Shown in pieces: positions 8,409-15,601 of a stretch of DNA of 53,548 nucleotides; the first letter of the stretch is position 1; each line of letters starts with the position of its first letter. A program made the translations under genes and the position numbers. This DNA is from an uncultured Clostridia bacterium (GTDB taxonomy: Bacteria; Bacillota; Clostridia; Christensenellales; UBA1242), in assembly GCA_934747805.1 (NCBI GenBank), contig CAKVHC010000007.1, forward strand, positions 1-53,548, written 5' to 3'. The notes below the pieces were generated by a model. The model saw nothing but the letters and a program-made list of their open reading frames with translations. It made no database searches and had not been told where the DNA came from.

Positions 8409-8560
8409 CCATGGTGTACTTGACAAGAGTCTCTGAAATGGGTTTTTCTTTTGCAGGTTAAGGCAGAGAAACGAAATTCTGCTTATGGCTTCGTTATACT
8501 GTTTCTTTGCCTTTTAGACATTGTGTTTTTATTTCTTCTCTTGTCAAGTACCTTTCACGG
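8409..8560. ncRNA. Putative structured RNA: helix, large bubble, apical helix
   Basis: A perfect 14-bp closing helix (8416-8429 with 8538-8551), extendable outward by CCATG/CACGG (8409-8413 with 8556-8560). It encloses an unpaired region of 30 nt on one side and 24 nt on the other, then a 13-bp apical helix (8460-8472 with 8501-8513) and a further short helix. The layout of closing stem, large internal bubble and apical stem is like that of 6S RNA, but I recognise no conserved 6S sequence. Strand is unclear: the outer helix has a wobble pair that works only in minus-strand RNA, while the apical helix has one that works only in plus-strand RNA. A TTGACA with a weak -10-like box lies inside the minus strand. 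A MITE-like palindrome is the alternative. Confidence 0.4.
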
Positions 8561-8573
8561 CATAAAGTAGCCA

Positions 8574-8610
8574 AATAAAAAGAGAACTAGATTTTATTTC
8601 TAATTCTCTT
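8574..8610 (-). terminator. Terminator of the 8662-9609 gene
   Basis: On the minus strand, AAGAGAATTAGA pairs with TCTAGTTCTCTT (8599-8610 with 8580-8591, one mismatch) and is followed by TTTTTATTT. Confidence 0.75.
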
Positions 8611-8661
8611 AATTATTACACTAGTTTCAAACAGCATTGACTAACGGCTATATTTTTTTTG

Positions 8662-9609
8662 TTAAATGGCTTCTACATAAGCTGTGAATACCATTCTGAA
8701 ATTGTCATTGTTTACTTCTGATAGTGCAGAGCTAATGTTTATAACTTCGCTCAAAATTGTTGTATCTGCACCTACGACTGCGTTCCAGTCGTCAATGTAA
8801 TAATCTCCGTCACGAATTTCAAACTTATTGTCTGCAGAATTGAGCGGTCTAATCCAAATGTTGTAGTCCTCTTTAGGAACAATATTTCCTTTGTAATAAG
8901 TGTCAACTACTACTCTTACCTTTATGTTCGAGCTAGTAGTTTTTTTGAGTTCTATTTTGAGTTCTTGAATAGAACAGCCAGCAAATATATCCCCACGCAC
9001 ACCAAATGCGTCGTCGGCCTTGCCATTTATATGCCATTCCACGCCTGTGCCTTGCACTTTCAATGTGCCAATGTTGTCCTTTGACAAACTGCCCACAATA
9101 AATATGGTCGAAAGCAGCAAGGTGAGTGCCAACAAGATTGACAAAGTGATGATAACAAACATTTTTTGCTTTTCTTTCTTTGAACTGATGATGCCTGTTT
9201 TCTGATTAGCTAACTCTTTATCTACCAAGACGTTACCAATACGGACATCCTGCTCAGCATTGGTTGGGTCACTTTTTTGTGCCACTTTGATAGTGGTCGT
9301 GCTTGTTTTGGCAGCAGTTTTTGTAGTACTAGTCTTGCTAGCGGTCGATTGTGTCTTTGGCTTGCTAGCAGCACTGCTTGTTGTGGACTTTTTGCCTTCA
9401 GTTTTAAATTTTTCTAGATATTTTTCTTCCAAGCTTTTGTCACGTACGACAGCTGTGCTGGATGACTTTTTGGTTGTGGCAGAAGTCGATTTCGTGCTAC
9501 GGCTTTGTTTCGCCGATATCTTTTGCTCTTCGTTGGCTTGACGAACAAGTTGTTCACGCTCTTTGGCAATATCTGTCGATGACTTTGCAGATTTTTTTAC
9601 GCCAGCCAT
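8662..9609 (-). CDS. Membrane-anchored protein with TasA-like outer domain
   Basis: A 315-residue protein in three parts: a very Ser/Thr/Lys/Ala-rich, disordered N-terminal region (1-148) with no signal sequence, one membrane helix at about 150-174, and a C-terminal domain of about 140 residues. The last domain has alternating beta segments and ends in MVFTAYVEAI, which resembles the end of TasA/camelysin-type domains; this link is tentative. The topology would put the basic, repeat-like N-terminus in the cytoplasm and the C-terminal domain outside. AAGGAG lies 6 nt before the ATG. It is far from the SipW cluster at 45-49 kb and has no signal peptidase next to it. Function unknown. Confidence 0.6.
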   Translation of the reverse strand: MAGVKKSAKSSTDIAKEREQLVRQANEEQKISAKQSRSTKSTSATTKKSSSTAVVRDKSLEEKYLEKFKTEGKKSTTSSAASKPKTQSTASKTSTTKTAAKTSTTTIKVAQKSDPTNAEQDVRIGNVLVDKELANQKTGIISSKKEKQKMFVIITLSILLALTLLLSTIFIVGSLSKDNIGTLKVQGTGVEWHINGKADDAFGVRGDIFAGCSIQELKIELKKTTSSNIKVRVVVDTYYKGNIVPKEDYNIWIRPLNSADNKFEIRDGDYYIDDWNAVVGADTTILSEVINISSALSEVNNDNFRMVFTAYVEAI

Positions 9610-9826
9610 AACTTCTCCTTTTTTTCGTTTCTTGTCTTACGAAGACTGCTAATTTTCGCTGAATTTATCTGTAAAATTAGCATATTCTCGCAATGTTACA
9701 TAATTAATATAACACATATAAAAATTAAAAATCAAATATTTATTTACATTCTTTTTAATTATTTCATATTTAGTTTAAAGCGATTTTTACAATTTATTCT
9801 TGTTGACAAATTATCGCATGATAACG

Positions 9827-9855
9827 TTGACAAAATCTAACAAAAAAAGTATATT
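9827..9855 (+). promoter_or_regulatory. Promoter of the lipoprotein gene at 9874
   Basis: A perfect TTGACA (9827-9832), a 17-bp spacer and TATATT (9850-9855), followed by AAGGAG at 9862-9867. Confidence 0.75.
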
Positions 9856-9873
9856 TAAGTTAAGGAGTATTTT

Positions 9874-10668
9874 ATGAAAAAGTATTTTAAAGTTGCACTT
9901 TTGAGTTTGGTACTTTGCTTTACTTTTATCTTTGCCGCTTGTGGTGATTCCGTTGAACGCCAATTCGACAGCAAGGCAGCAGTAAACAAAGGTAATGAGG
10001 CAAGTTATCAATCAACTACTAAAGAAGCATTTGTTGGTTTTGTTAACGAAAACACTGACGAAAGCGGCTTGACAATGTCTGGTTATCGTATGACCGGCAC
10101 AATCACTGGCAGTTATGCTGACGATGAAACAGGCGAATCTAAGAGTGGCACTATCAGCTACAACATCATCGTAGTCGAGAACAATGGCGTGCCAGAGATG
10201 GCTATCAAATTGTCTATGAATGACACATACATCTATATGTTCGTCAAGGACGGATATTCATACACGAAAATGAATATGGACGTTCCTGAGTTTAAAGGCG
10301 AGCTCAAAGTTAAGAGCAAATTGCCAGACGACTTTGATTTCAGCGATTTGGGATACATTGGCGACGTAGTAGATTTTGAAACATTCTTTAAAATGTTGAA
10401 CGATGAAAACACCAAAGCAACTGTCACTTCATACATTGAAGGTGAAACTACACGTTACAAAGTGGAAATGGAATACAAAGCTAGCATCGCAGACATGGCA
10501 GACTTGTCTGGCACATACGTTTGCTACTATGTCTTCGAATCTGGCAAATTGACTGGATTCAGCATGAACCTTACTAACGGTGATTCCAATATGGAAATCA
10601 ATTTCAGCAAATACACTGGCAAGATTGAATATCCAGATTTGTCTGAATATGTAGAAATTGGTTTGTAA
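9874..10668 (+). CDS. Lipoprotein of unknown function
   Basis: A 264-residue protein with a classic lipoprotein signal peptide: a basic start, a hydrophobic core and the lipobox FAAC with Cys23 as the lipidated residue. The mature part has many short beta-prone segments (for example SYRMTGTITGSY and SGTISYNIIVVENNGVPEMAIKLS), like the LolA/LppX-like or DUF-type folds of secreted lipoproteins, but I recognise no named family. It is likely anchored on the outer face of the cytoplasmic membrane. Own promoter, AAGGAG ribosome binding site and terminator; monocistronic. Confidence 0.8.
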   Translation: MKKYFKVALLSLVLCFTFIFAACGDSVERQFDSKAAVNKGNEASYQSTTKEAFVGFVNENTDESGLTMSGYRMTGTITGSYADDETGESKSGTISYNIIVVENNGVPEMAIKLSMNDTYIYMFVKDGYSYTKMNMDVPEFKGELKVKSKLPDDFDFSDLGYIGDVVDFETFFKMLNDENTKATVTSYIEGETTRYKVEMEYKASIADMADLSGTYVCYYVFESGKLTGFSMNLTNGDSNMEINFSKYTGKIEYPDLSEYVEIGL

Positions 10669-10670
10669 AT

Positions 10671-10698
10671 AAAAAACAGTCGAAAGACTGTTTTTTTT
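10671..10698. terminator. Bidirectional terminator
   Basis: AAAAAACAGTC pairs with GACTGTTTTTT across a GAAA loop. It serves the lipoprotein gene and overlaps the stop codon of the minus-strand gene that ends at 10697. Confidence 0.9.
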
Positions 10699-11098
10699 AA
10701 TGCTCAATCTGTAACAACTTTAATATACTCTGTGCGTTCTTCGTTAGGCTCAACTCAAATTTTAGATTTTCTGTTGGCAACTCAAAATTAAGGCAATCGC
10801 CCATACTTAGTTTATAGATTGGATTGGGCGACAGTTCACTTGCGCTGCCAAATACGGAAAATTTGATAAACGATGATGCAATGTATTGAATCTTAACACC
10901 AAAAATTGGGTCTACAAAATGTACAATCTGTTTCTTGCCTTTGTGAAAACTAGAATCCACCAATTTCTGATTTATTTGCGAATGGATATATATCTTCTCA
11001 TTCTGCTTAAATCGGTCAGTACGCTCGAATGCGTCTTCGTTGCCGCTGTCTATGCTGTTATAAATCTTTGTTTTTAGTGCTGGAAAATCTATCATTAC
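10697..11098 (-). CDS. Small hypothetical protein
   Basis: A 133-residue protein of unknown family, predicted cytoplasmic, mixed alpha/beta, with a basic middle (HKGKKQIVHFVDPIFGVKIQYIASSFIKFSVFG). The frame stays open further upstream to 11242, but a TTGCCT-17-TATAAT promoter lies inside that extension, so the start is placed at 11098 (Met-Ile-Asp-Phe). No strong ribosome binding site is visible; the purine stretch ACAAGAG lies just upstream. It is flanked by bidirectional terminators on both sides and is transcribed alone. Confidence 0.55.
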   Translation of the reverse strand, partial: VMIDFPALKTKIYNSIDSGNEDAFERTDRFKQNEKIYIHSQINQKLVDSSFHKGKKQIVHFVDPIFGVKIQYIASSFIKFSVFGSASELSPNPIYKLSMGDCLNFELPTENLKFELSLTKNAQSILKLLQIEH

Positions 11099-11123
11099 TC
11101 TTGTCCGTTTGTTTATTTTCTTT

Positions 11124-11152
11124 ATTATATCACAAGTAATTTTAAAAGGCAA
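11124..11152 (-). promoter_or_regulatory. Promoter of the small gene at 10697-11098
   Basis: On the minus strand, TTGCCT (11147-11152), a 17-bp spacer and a perfect TATAAT (11124-11129). It decides the start of the gene, because the longer reading frame would contain this promoter. Confidence 0.65.
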
Positions 11153-11243
11153 ACTATTTTTGTACAAAAATACAGTTTTGTACAAAAATATTGCAAAACT
11201 CCCACAAATCGCCTTACAGAATGTTAAATCTCTTTGGAACAAT

Positions 11244-11300
11244 AAAAAAACTGACTGGTCAAGTGACCCACGAGGTTCACTTCATAATGTCAGTTTTTTT
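11244..11300. terminator. Two-tier hairpin terminator
   Basis: The outer stem AAAAAAACTGAC / GTCAGTTTTTTT (11244-11255 with 11289-11300) encloses an inner stem AAGTGACC / GGTTCACTT with one bulge. It ends the minus-strand gene at 11302. Confidence 0.8.
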
Positions 11301-11301
11301 G

Positions 11302-11925
11302 TTAAGCATTGGTGTCTTGTGCAGTAACTTGGTCGTCTGGCAGTTCAGTTTGGGTTTGGCGTCGACCTGCACGCATAAGCATAAGTTCTCGATAGCGTAT
11401 CATACGAGGGCGAGTGTACCACTGAATGATTGTAGATGTCATATTTTGATAAATAAACACAATAGCAATTGGCAGAGCCATAGGAAGAACGATACTAGGT
11501 TTCACTAGGCAGATAATCAGCACTGCAATCACGCTCCACACACACAAACTGCTGTGCAGCCATTCCGCAAAGCAAGATTCATAGACAAAGCGGCTGAGAT
11601 ATTCTATGTCGTGAGGGTTGGAGATTTTGTTTAACCTAAAACCAGCGACTCGTCCACCGACTGGGATTTTGTCTTTCCAAGATTTTACATTGGTCGCATT
11701 GCATATCGATTGTTTAGTCTTGCCTATTTTGAACATTGTGCGGTCCTCGCTGAAAAAGTTTTTCGGCATTTTGCGTCCGACGAACAAGAAGACAGCGCCG
11801 GGTGTCATAATGACAACTAGGCAGATTAACAAATCAACGAAGGTGGTTATGGAAAAAACTAACAACACGTTCAAGATGATTGTTAGACCATAGCCAATGA
11901 TTAAACTCAATGTCCAGAGATTCAT
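11302..11925 (-). CDS. CrtO-like acyltransferase-family membrane protein
   Basis: A 207-residue integral membrane protein. The core motif VKSWKDKIPVGG, followed by YLSRFVYESCFAEWLHSSL, matches the pattern (xIxxWKDxLP, then ExCxAExxHW) of the glycosyl-4,4'-diaponeurosporenoate acyltransferase (CrtO) family of staphylococcal carotenoid synthesis. Two helices lie before the motif (about 5-55) and two after it (about 122-160), with a charged cytoplasmic tail. No carotenoid genes are seen nearby, so the substrate is probably another lipid or glycan; clostridial homologues are mostly uncharacterised. Family placement rests on the motif and topology. A terminator follows at once; no clear ribosome binding site is seen. 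Confidence 0.6.
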   Translation of the reverse strand: MNLWTLSLIIGYGLTIILNVLLVFSITTFVDLLICLVVIMTPGAVFLFVGRKMPKNFFSEDRTMFKIGKTKQSICNATNVKSWKDKIPVGGRVAGFRLNKISNPHDIEYLSRFVYESCFAEWLHSSLCVWSVIAVLIICLVKPSIVLPMALPIAIVFIYQNMTSTIIQWYTRPRMIRYRELMLMRAGRRQTQTELPDDQVTAQDTNA

Positions 11926-12026
11926 AAGTTGCCTTTTATAAAACTAGTATAACAAATATAACAGAAACTAACAACAAAAATGACGGAAATTGTCGAGCAG
12001 TTTTCACATTGAATGTTGAAGATTAA

Positions 12027-12056
12027 TATAATGAGATTAGGTATTTATTAAAGGAG
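12027..12056 (+). promoter_or_regulatory. -10 box and ribosome binding site of the collagen-like gene
   Basis: A perfect TATAAT at 12027-12032, with a weak TTCACA 18 bp upstream (12003-12008). AAGGAG at 12051-12056 precedes the ATG at 12062 by 5 nt. Confidence 0.6.
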
Positions 12057-12061
12057 TATTT

Positions 12062-13273
12062 ATGGACAAAAGATGTTGCCGACAAAATAACAAGACAAAT
12101 TGTTGTCCACAGCCTTGTGCGACAAAGCGTGGCCCAGTGGGTCTGACTGGTCCAATGGGACCGACTGGCCCTCAAGGTGCGGTTGGACCTACTGGAGCGA
12201 CAGGCAGGGACGGTGCTAGCGTCGAAGTGCGTTCAACCTTTACGCTAGACCCTATAGAAAAAGCTCGTGTGCAGTCGACAAAATATGATGACAAAATTAT
12301 ATTAGATTTTTTCATTCCTAAAGGCGAAGACGGTTTCAGCGAGAGAGTGTTTGCAGGCAATACTCAGGTTGTGGAAGACGTGGACTATGCACGAGTAACC
12401 GACCGTTATGAGAATGGCACACACTTTATGGATTTCTTTATCCCACGTGGCAGTCAAGGCGAAATAGGTGAGCGTGGCCCAAAGGGCGACACTGGAGAAA
12501 GAGGCGAGCAAGGCTTGACAGGCCCACAAGGTGTGAAAGGAGATAAAGGCGAAAAAGGGGACAAAGGCGATACAGGTGCGACAGGCCCAAAAGGAGATAA
12601 GGGTGACATGGGCCCTCGTGGATTGCCGGGCGAGATTGGAATTAGCGAACATATTTCAATCGACGGCACTGAAACAATAGAAGCAAATGAAGAAGCCCAA
12701 GTGCTAGACGATTTTGACAGAAACATTCACCACTTGACCTTTTATATTCCTAAGGGTGAAGCAGGTCCACAGGGCGAACAGGGTGTCAAGGGTGACAAAG
12801 GCGAGCCCGGAGAAAAAGGTGAAATTGGCCCACAAGGATCACAGGGAAGTGCAGGTCCAGCCGGCCCTCCAGGACTTACGCCAAATTACAACGCTACGAT
12901 ATACAACACCTTACAACAAACTATATCAAATCAGAAGCCGATATCTATGCCAGATGTTGAGATAAACAATGGCTTTAATGTGCAGGATAGCGGACTCGTC
13001 GTGCGATTGACCGGCACATATTTGATATCGTTCTCGATCAACAACTCGCTTCAAGCCTCCACAGGTGATTATGTGGGCGTGTCAGTGAACGGCATAATTG
13101 TGAACGCCTCAAAACGACCGCTGACGGCTAGCACAAACACGTCAGCCACATTTGTGAAGCTGCTCGAAAAAAATGATGTAATCACTCTCACTACCAACGC
13201 TACCAGTGATCGCACGATAACGGCATACAGTGCGCCAAGTGCAATGCTGACAGTTATGTTAATTGCCATTTAA
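12062..13273 (+). CDS. BclA-like collagen-repeat surface protein
   Basis: A 403-residue protein with Gly-X-Y collagen runs at about 24-51, 130-193 and 232-271, and a C-terminal globular head (272-403) of the C1q/TNF-like BclA type, ending in a hydrophobic strand. The N-terminus is short and Cys-rich (five Cys in the first 19 residues) with no signal peptide, as in several exosporium or spore-surface collagens. Between the collagen runs are three related 38-40-residue modules (about 52-91, 92-130, 194-232). Each ends in the pattern FFIPKG or FYIPKG and is directly joined to the next Gly-X-Y run. Trimeric stalk-like surface filaments are expected. Whether the host makes spores cannot be told from this window. 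Own promoter and AAGGAG site; no terminator, because the stop overlaps that of the convergent LysR gene. Confidence 0.85.
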   Translation: MDKRCCRQNNKTNCCPQPCATKRGPVGLTGPMGPTGPQGAVGPTGATGRDGASVEVRSTFTLDPIEKARVQSTKYDDKIILDFFIPKGEDGFSERVFAGNTQVVEDVDYARVTDRYENGTHFMDFFIPRGSQGEIGERGPKGDTGERGEQGLTGPQGVKGDKGEKGDKGDTGATGPKGDKGDMGPRGLPGEIGISEHISIDGTETIEANEEAQVLDDFDRNIHHLTFYIPKGEAGPQGEQGVKGDKGEPGEKGEIGPQGSQGSAGPAGPPGLTPNYNATIYNTLQQTISNQKPISMPDVEINNGFNVQDSGLVVRLTGTYLISFSINNSLQASTGDYVGVSVNGIIVNASKRPLTASTNTSATFVKLLEKNDVITLTTNATSDRTITAYSAPSAMLTVMLIAI

Positions 13274-14151
13274 TCGCTTGTGATAATGGAAATCAGCTTA
13301 GCCAGTGCTGGATTGCAAGCCTTGTCACTGGTTAGGCAGACGAGCGTGCGTGCGTTGATGAAAAAGTCGGGATAGATTAGATTTACTTTTCCGCTTTCAA
13401 TGTCTTCTTTATAATACTCGGTGTTGACGAACGCAATGCCGAAACCATTTTTCACGAATTCGTAAAGCAAAATATAATTATCCAACACGTATTTTGGATT
13501 AAGTCGCTGACCTAAGTCGGAAAAGTATTTTTCGATTGTCAATCTTGAATTATTATTCTTGCTAGGCAGAATCAAGTCGTCAAACGGAAATCTCGCAATA
13601 TCTATATTGTCTGCATTGTATTTAGCTTTGTAATCAGCGTTGCCAACCAACTGATATTTAATATTCATTTCCTTAATAAGCTTGACTTGATCTAGGCTAT
13701 TAGGTTTGTCGACTATGATAAGGTCGAGTTCGTTGTTCTTTAGTTTGTTGAGCAGTGATTCTTTGTTGTCACGAATCATGCTGACACGCATATTGGGATA
13801 GTTATTCACAAACTTGGTCAAATAATTGATAAGAAACTGGTTTGCATTAGAACTGTTCGACCCAATGCGCACAATGCCTTCTTGCAGCAGATTGAACTGC
13901 TTAGCACTTATTTCTGCTTCGTCAAATTGTTGAATGGCTGTTTTAATCTTGTTGTATAATATTTCACCAAATATAGTCAGTGAAACGCCTTTGCTTTTGC
14001 GAATGAAAAGCTTTTGATTGAGCGATTGCTCCAGTTCCTTTATGGCGAATGATACAGCAGGCTGGGAAATAAACAACTTTTCGCTGGCTTTGGATATATT
14101 TTTTTCCTCAGCGACTGCACAAAAACATTTATACAAATTAAGGTTTACCAT
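13270..14151 (-). CDS. LysR-family transcriptional regulator
   Basis: A 293-residue LysR-type regulator. The N-terminal winged helix-turn-helix (about 1-60) has the typical FCAVAEEKNISKASEKLFISQPAVS followed by IKELEQSLNQKLFIR, and the C-terminal periplasmic-binding-like effector domain covers about 90-290. Members bind DNA as tetramers and respond to a small molecule; target and effector are unknown. It is divergent from the unknown gene at 14237, with facing promoters (TATAAT at 14190-14195 on the minus strand and 14209-14214 on the plus strand), so that gene is a candidate target. Its stop codon overlaps the stop of the collagen-like gene by 4 bp. The nearest AGGAG is 15 nt from the ATG, which is unusually far. 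Confidence 0.93.
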   Translation of the reverse strand: MVNLNLYKCFCAVAEEKNISKASEKLFISQPAVSFAIKELEQSLNQKLFIRKSKGVSLTIFGEILYNKIKTAIQQFDEAEISAKQFNLLQEGIVRIGSNSSNANQFLINYLTKFVNNYPNMRVSMIRDNKESLLNKLKNNELDLIIVDKPNSLDQVKLIKEMNIKYQLVGNADYKAKYNADNIDIARFPFDDLILPSKNNNSRLTIEKYFSDLGQRLNPKYVLDNYILLYEFVKNGFGIAFVNTEYYKEDIESGKVNLIYPDFFINARTLVCLTSDKACNPALAKLISIITSD

Positions 14152-14236
14152 AATTAATTTTTATAACTCCTATAAAATATTGATACTTTTATTATATCAC
14201 TAAACGAGTATAATGACAAGCGTGGAGGGAAAAATT

Positions 14237-14716
14237 ATGAAAACAATAAGCGAAAGGGAAAACAAGACTTTCAAAAAAGTGAATAATGATTGTTATATCA
14301 ACACAGTCACGGGCGAGCCAATCAAGGCAGACAATAGCAACAATAACGCCTATTTTAATGACTCGACAACCATTAGAGTATATCGTTCGGGGCTGTTGTA
14401 TGTGAGCAAGAAAAACTACATGATCAATATTTATTTTTTGAAAAACGATGGCACGAAACTGTTCGACATCACTAAAAAGGATATGTCTGAAATGGCAAAC
14501 GACGTGCATGACATCAATGCAATGGTGTGCAATTCGGGCGTGTTAGTGATGTGTAACTATTATGACGGCGACGAATATGTCTATCATACTTATAACGGCG
14601 CACTGATTAAAGCAAGCAATTTTGACACTCTGAGAAAGCGTGTTGAGTATTTTGAGAACAATCCAAGAGAAGTTTATGACAATGGTAGAGATAAACCTAT
14701 GTGCAAAGGCGAGTAG
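14237..14716 (+). CDS. Hypothetical protein beside the LysR regulator
   Basis: A 159-residue protein of no recognised family, hydrophilic, with no signal peptide or membrane helix. It is rich in Asn and Tyr and has several beta-prone repeats (TTIRVYRSGLLYVS, YMINIYFLKNDGTKLFDI, GVLVMCNYYDGDEYVYH). An ATG at 14213 is in frame but overlaps the TATAAT box (14209-14214). The start is placed at 14237, where GGAGGG (14224-14229) lies 7 nt upstream. Divergence from the LysR gene suggests regulation by it, which is inference. Confidence 0.6.
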   Translation: MKTISERENKTFKKVNNDCYINTVTGEPIKADNSNNNAYFNDSTTIRVYRSGLLYVSKKNYMINIYFLKNDGTKLFDITKKDMSEMANDVHDINAMVCNSGVLVMCNYYDGDEYVYHTYNGALIKASNFDTLRKRVEYFENNPREVYDNGRDKPMCKGE

Positions 14717-14788
14717 GTGGTTCAAACTAGTGCAAATTGACGCAGCCACGACCTGCCTTTGATTGTGACTAAACTTTTGCATGGCTAT

Positions 14789-14820
14789 AAAAAAACAAAG
14801 GTTATCGCCTTTGTTTTTTT
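14789..14820. terminator. Bidirectional terminator
   Basis: AAAAAACAAAGG pairs with CCTTTGTTTTTT around a 6-nt loop. It ends the CYTH gene on the minus strand and the unknown gene on the plus strand. Confidence 0.88.
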
Positions 14821-14822
14821 GG

Positions 14823-15404
14823 TTATATTATCTTTTCGGCAGCACAATCAAATTTCATATCACGCACTTTTGGGTCGAGCTTTATGACAGGGTAGTCGTT
14901 CAAGTTGATGCCGTATTTTTCATATATGCTCATGACGTCAAGAGTAGTGAGAGTGGAATAATTGATGCCTAGCTTTTGGCATATTTGCTTGATGGCCTTT
15001 TCGCTCTTGGCTTCAAATTCTATATAGGCTGGAATCATTGGCCAAAAATCTATATCGATTTCCACATTGTCGAGGGTGAAACGAATACGCCTATTTTCTT
15101 GTTTCGAGCGTGCGAAGTAGCCCAATTTGTTGAGTAGCTCATCCGTTTGGTCAAAATCGCTGACTATAATTTCACATTCTTTTGTGCCATCAATTTTTGC
15201 AGTTGCAATTTCCTTAACGGTGAGGGTGGTTTTATTGCCTTCACGTCTTAACCTAATCCAACTATTTTCTCTCTTTGGGTTGAAATCGTAGCAGTTTCTT
15301 ATCTGCACCCAGTCACCGACAAACTGTGCATTATTTGCATTGAGCCTATTAATGAAATCCTTTACATTAACATCCAACAATCTTGCTTCAATTTCAGTTT
15401 TCAT
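14823..15404 (-). CDS. CYTH-domain (class IV adenylate cyclase-like) protein
   Basis: A 193-residue triphosphate-tunnel protein. The signature EIEAR lies at residues 3-7, followed by Lys/Arg/Glu-rich beta strands typical of the fold (WIRLRREGNKTTLTVKE, RRIRFTLDNVEIDIDFWP and YIEFEAKSE). CYTH proteins bind nucleoside or inorganic triphosphates with a divalent metal; activities include adenylate cyclase, thiamine triphosphatase and tripolyphosphatase, so the exact one is open. The last ~45 residues after the core form an extension. The start is at 15404, since AAGGGG lies upstream and any longer frame would run into the tRNA gene. It lies 19 nt after the tRNA-Arg gene on the same strand with no terminator between. 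Confidence 0.85.
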   Translation of the reverse strand: MKTEIEARLLDVNVKDFINRLNANNAQFVGDWVQIRNCYDFNPKRENSWIRLRREGNKTTLTVKEIATAKIDGTKECEIIVSDFDQTDELLNKLGYFARSKQENRRIRFTLDNVEIDIDFWPMIPAYIEFEAKSEKAIKQICQKLGINYSTLTTLDVMSIYEKYGINLNDYPVIKLDPKVRDMKFDCAAEKII

Positions 15405-15423
15405 GACCCGCCCCTTATATCTT

Positions 15424-15500
15424 TGGTGCACCTGGAGGAGCTCGAATCCCCAACCCTCAGTTCCGAAGACTGATGCTCTATCCAATTGAGCTACAGGTGC
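15424..15500 (-). tRNA. tRNA-Arg (anticodon TCG)
   Basis: A 77-nt cloverleaf: acceptor GCACCTG/CAGGTGC, D-arm GCTC/GAGC, anticodon stem TCAGT/ACTGA with loop CTTCGGA (anticodon TCG), T-arm GGGGA/TCCTC with TTCGAGC, and an encoded discriminator A plus CCA. It reads CGA and probably other CGN codons. The CYTH gene follows 19 nt downstream on the same strand. Confidence 0.95.
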
Positions 15501-15541
15501 ATGAATTGTTTTGTCGATTTTGGTTTAACTTGCTTTTGCGA

Positions 15542-15570
15542 TTGCAAAATTTTGTTTTTCAATGTATAAT
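15542..15570 (+). promoter_or_regulatory. Promoter of the signal peptidase I gene
   Basis: TTGCAA (15542-15547), a 17-bp spacer and a perfect TATAAT (15565-15570). A second -10-like TATACT (15576-15581) lies just downstream. Confidence 0.65.
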
Positions 15571-15601
15571 GCAATTATACTATTAATGGCAAAAAAAGTA
15601 A

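Larger units (their letters stand above)
7899..8661. other. Gene-free AT-rich region with several inverted repeats
   Basis: About 760 bp without a convincing coding region. It holds two hairpins after the transglutaminase-like gene, an imperfect cruciform at 8255-8314, a terminator-like hairpin at 8339-8382, a 152-nt folded element at 8409-8560, and the terminator of the downstream minus-strand gene. The rest is AT-rich and shows nothing else recognisable. Confidence 0.6.

Noticed and set aside
11099..11242. A longer start for the 133-aa protein
   Set aside because: The added part would contain the TTGCCT-17-TATAAT promoter, so the mRNA cannot include it.
12302..12726. Pro/Ser/Leu-rich minus-strand frames inside the collagen-like gene
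   Set aside because: They are mirror images of Gly-X-Y codons and have no start signals or family features.
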